The notes under the pieces are model-generated. The model was not told where the DNA came from and made no database searches. It saw only the letters and a list, made by a program, of their open reading frames with translations. From Treponema sp. UBA1747 (lineage in GTDB: Bacteria > Spirochaetota > Spirochaetia > Treponematales > Treponemataceae): a DNA stretch of 22,592 nucleotides. The stretch covers positions 1 to 22,592 of the forward strand of contig DCHR01000053.1 of assembly GCA_002315375.1 (NCBI GenBank), given 5' to 3'. A program made the position numbers and the translations under genes. Every line of letters begins with the position of its first letter. Position 1 is the first letter of the stretch. This document shows positions 20,733 to 22,592 of this stretch, one piece after another.

Positions 20733-22526
20733 ATGGAATACAACAAAACATATAAGAACTTTAAAAGCGTTACTTATCTGGTTGCCGGCTGGGCCGACAA
20801 GATAACTGAAGAACAGCTCCGCTCTGACCTGGATTTTTTCAAGAAATATGCTCCTTTAGATAAGGTTTATCTGGAAACTTACCGTGATGTATTCTGCCGT
20901 AAAGAGCAGATTCTCATGATAAAAAAGGTTCTGGAAGAAAACGGCATTGAAGTTTCAGGCGGTATTACTACTGTAACTCCGGATATAAATGATTCTGACA
21001 AGAAACGCCAGAGACTTTTCAACACTTTCTGTTACTGTAACGAACCTATGCGTAACCGGTTGAAGGAAGTTTCTGAATATACTGCATCTCTTTTTGATGA
21101 ATTTATTATCGATGATTTTTTCTTTACCCAGTGTATGTGTGAAGACTGTCAGAAAGAGAAAGGGGACAGAAGCTGGAGTGAATTCCGCCTGGCAAAAATG
21201 AAGGAAGTTTCCGAAAATCTTATCCTGAAACCTGCAAAGGCTGTTAATCCAAAGTGTAAGGTGATTATCAAATATCCAAACTGGCGTGAAAGCTATCATG
21301 AAACCGGTTACAACCCGAAAGAGCAGCGGGAAATGTTCGATGCCATTTATACAGGTACAGAAACCCGTCACGGTCAGCAGCAGGACCAGCATTTGCCGCG
21401 TTATCTGAGTTATTCTCTGGTGCGTTATATGGAAAATGTACTGCCAGGAAAAAACGGCGGAGGCTGGTTTGATCCTTTTGAATGTGACAGAATCGACACC
21501 TATATGGAACAGGCTTATCTGACAGCCTTCAGCAAGGCAAAAGAAATCATGATGTTCTGCTGGCCGGCTCTGGCTGACAACAAACGTCTGACCCCAATGG
21601 GCTACCAGATGGCAAAAATCGATAAGATTATGAGTGAATGTGGAAATCCTGTTGGAATCCCCGTTTATGTTCCTTTCAATGCTCAGGGGGAAGACCATCT
21701 GGAAGATTTCCTGGGTATGATTGGAATTCCGTTTGAACCTTTCCCGGAACTGGATGTGGAAAAATTCCCGAAAGACAAGGCTCTTTTCCTTCTGGAAAGC
21801 GCCCTTTACGACAAGGATATTGTTTCAAAAATCGAAATTCTGCTGAATCGCGGCCAGAAAGTGATTGTTACGGGCGGATTTATGAAGGGAGCTCTGTCAA
21901 AGTACCCTGAAATCAGTAAATTGACTTCCATAACTTACACCGGCCGCCGTCTTGAAGCTGATGAATTCCAGGTAACCGTTTCAGGTCTGTTTGGAAGAAA
22001 TTATGTAAAATCGGCATATCCAATCAGCTTTCCGTTACTGGAACACAGAAATAATGCTACCTGGACCAAGCTTAATGCGGGACACGGTGAATATCATGAA
22101 GGCATCGTAATGTATGACACTTACGGGCCTGGTTGTTTTGAGGTAATTAATCTGCCTGATATGCCAAGCCGCATTCAGGATCTTCCGCAGGAAGTTCTTA
22201 CCCAGATTCGGGGCGAATTCCAGGATGATATTATAATTGACGGAACAAAGGGAGTTTCTTTATTTACTTATGACAACAAAACTTTCGGATTCTACTGTTA
22301 TACAAATGATGGTTGTGCCCCAGTTGATTTTGATGTTCGCGTAAATGGTGAAGTGATTCTGGTTCCAGTTTCTGATTCGGACAAACCTAATCCGTGGATG
22401 CCTAAGGAACTTAAGCCTGTAAGTGTTGTAGATAAGTATCCGCCTTATATGCACAGGAAGGAAAAGGAAAGTGTTTTCCATATCCGCATGATTCCGGGGG
22501 GCTGGAAATTCTTCAAAATAAAATAA
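20733..22526 (+). CDS. Uncharacterised TIM-barrel glycosidase-like protein
   Basis: This 597-residue protein has no signal peptide. The N-terminal half looks like a TIM barrel of glycoside-hydrolase type: VTYLVAGWADKITEEQL at strand 1, DKVYLETYRDV, EFIIDDFFFTQCMCEDCQKEK (Asp127/Asp128, Cys134, Cys136, Cys139), and KVIIKYPNW with later MFCWPALADNKRL. The cysteine cluster after an acidic strand end resembles metal sites in beta-galactosidase-like enzymes. Residues about 330-395 resemble a glutamine-amidotransferase-like domain (VTGGFMKGALSKYPE), and the end is beta-rich. I infer a cytoplasmic enzyme acting on a sugar or glycoside but cannot name a family. It stands alone on its strand. The promoter after it (22545-22573) belongs to a further gene, perhaps a sugar uptake system. 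Confidence 0.6.
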   Translation: MEYNKTYKNFKSVTYLVAGWADKITEEQLRSDLDFFKKYAPLDKVYLETYRDVFCRKEQILMIKKVLEENGIEVSGGITTVTPDINDSDKKRQRLFNTFCYCNEPMRNRLKEVSEYTASLFDEFIIDDFFFTQCMCEDCQKEKGDRSWSEFRLAKMKEVSENLILKPAKAVNPKCKVIIKYPNWRESYHETGYNPKEQREMFDAIYTGTETRHGQQQDQHLPRYLSYSLVRYMENVLPGKNGGGWFDPFECDRIDTYMEQAYLTAFSKAKEIMMFCWPALADNKRLTPMGYQMAKIDKIMSECGNPVGIPVYVPFNAQGEDHLEDFLGMIGIPFEPFPELDVEKFPKDKALFLLESALYDKDIVSKIEILLNRGQKVIVTGGFMKGALSKYPEISKLTSITYTGRRLEADEFQVTVSGLFGRNYVKSAYPISFPLLEHRNNATWTKLNAGHGEYHEGIVMYDTYGPGCFEVINLPDMPSRIQDLPQEVLTQIRGEFQDDIIIDGTKGVSLFTYDNKTFGFYCYTNDGCAPVDFDVRVNGEVILVPVSDSDKPNPWMPKELKPVSVVDKYPPYMHRKEKESVFHIRMIPGGWKFFKIK

Positions 22527-22544
22527 TTTTTTTATGCAACCTTG

Positions 22545-22573
22545 TTGACATAAATACGTGTTTTCTATATATT
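22545..22573 (+). promoter_or_regulatory. Strong promoter for a gene beyond the right edge
   Basis: TTGACA (22545-22550), a 17-bp spacer and TATATT (22568-22573) form a near-consensus promoter pointing out of the window. No start codon for the driven gene is inside the window. Confidence 0.85.
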
Positions 22574-22583
22574 AATAACACGT
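22556..22583. promoter_or_regulatory. Operator-like inverted repeat across the right-edge promoter
   Basis: ACGTGTT (22556-22562) and AACACGT (22577-22583) are perfect complements 14 bp apart and bracket the -10 box. A dimeric repressor bound here would block the promoter. The layout suits a sugar- or nutrient-responsive regulator. Confidence 0.65.
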
Positions 22584-22592
22584 TGGTTCCTT

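Noticed and set aside
20955..21698. 247-codon minus-strand frame inside the glycosidase-like gene
   Set aside because: Antisense shadow with no motif and no ribosome site.

Overview
The window reads as chromosomal DNA of a host-associated spirochaete, most likely a gut or rumen Treponema. This is inferred from the gene families, the moderately AT-rich coding sequence and the mix of Shine-Dalgarno and apparently leaderless genes. No 16S or other taxonomic marker is present, so the assignment is tentative. I see no rRNA, tRNA, CRISPR array, IS element or prophage. Genes are dense, and gaps over 100 bp mostly hold promoters, terminators or palindromic repeats.

Region by region. 1-640: the 3' end of an L-fucose isomerase gene, its terminator and a cluster of GC-rich hairpins. 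641-1402 (-): exonuclease III. 1492-4803 (+): a CotH-kinase lipoprotein, a small outer-membrane-type protein, a stand-alone LytTR regulator and its DUF3021 membrane partner. 4888-5522 (+): a four-cysteine small protein and a NifX-domain protein with a His-rich tail. 5551-6344 (+): a Phd/VapC toxin-antitoxin pair with its own promoter. 6396-8549 (-): an FGGY sugar kinase and a DUF4867 cupin-like protein behind a good promoter, ending at a shared bidirectional terminator. 8696-9223: an orphan gene. 9290-12046 (+): proA-proB-pncC. 12047-12325: a gap filled by a nested inverted repeat of about 220 bp. 12326-16198 (+): a MATE transporter, a DinB-like protein and a surface 5'-nucleotidase-like protein. 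16280-20558 (-): a four-gene chain of RelB-like antitoxin, ParE/RelE-like toxin, OmpA-domain protein and cobalamin-type radical SAM protein. 20733-22526 (+): a large TIM-barrel glycosidase-like protein. The end holds a strong promoter with an operator-like inverted repeat for a gene beyond the window.

Two metabolic themes stand out. One is sugar use: fucose isomerase, the FGGY kinase with its cupin partner, the glycosidase-like protein and the regulated promoter at the right edge. The other is proline synthesis, where the ProA carries an unusual acidic insertion. The features most worth following up are the toxin-antitoxin/OmpA/radical-SAM chain joined by two ATGA overlaps, the nested palindromic element at 12049-12268, the dispersed 19-bp REP-like palindromes, and five genes that lack a Shine-Dalgarno site but have a TAnnnT hexamer exactly 6 nt before ATG.
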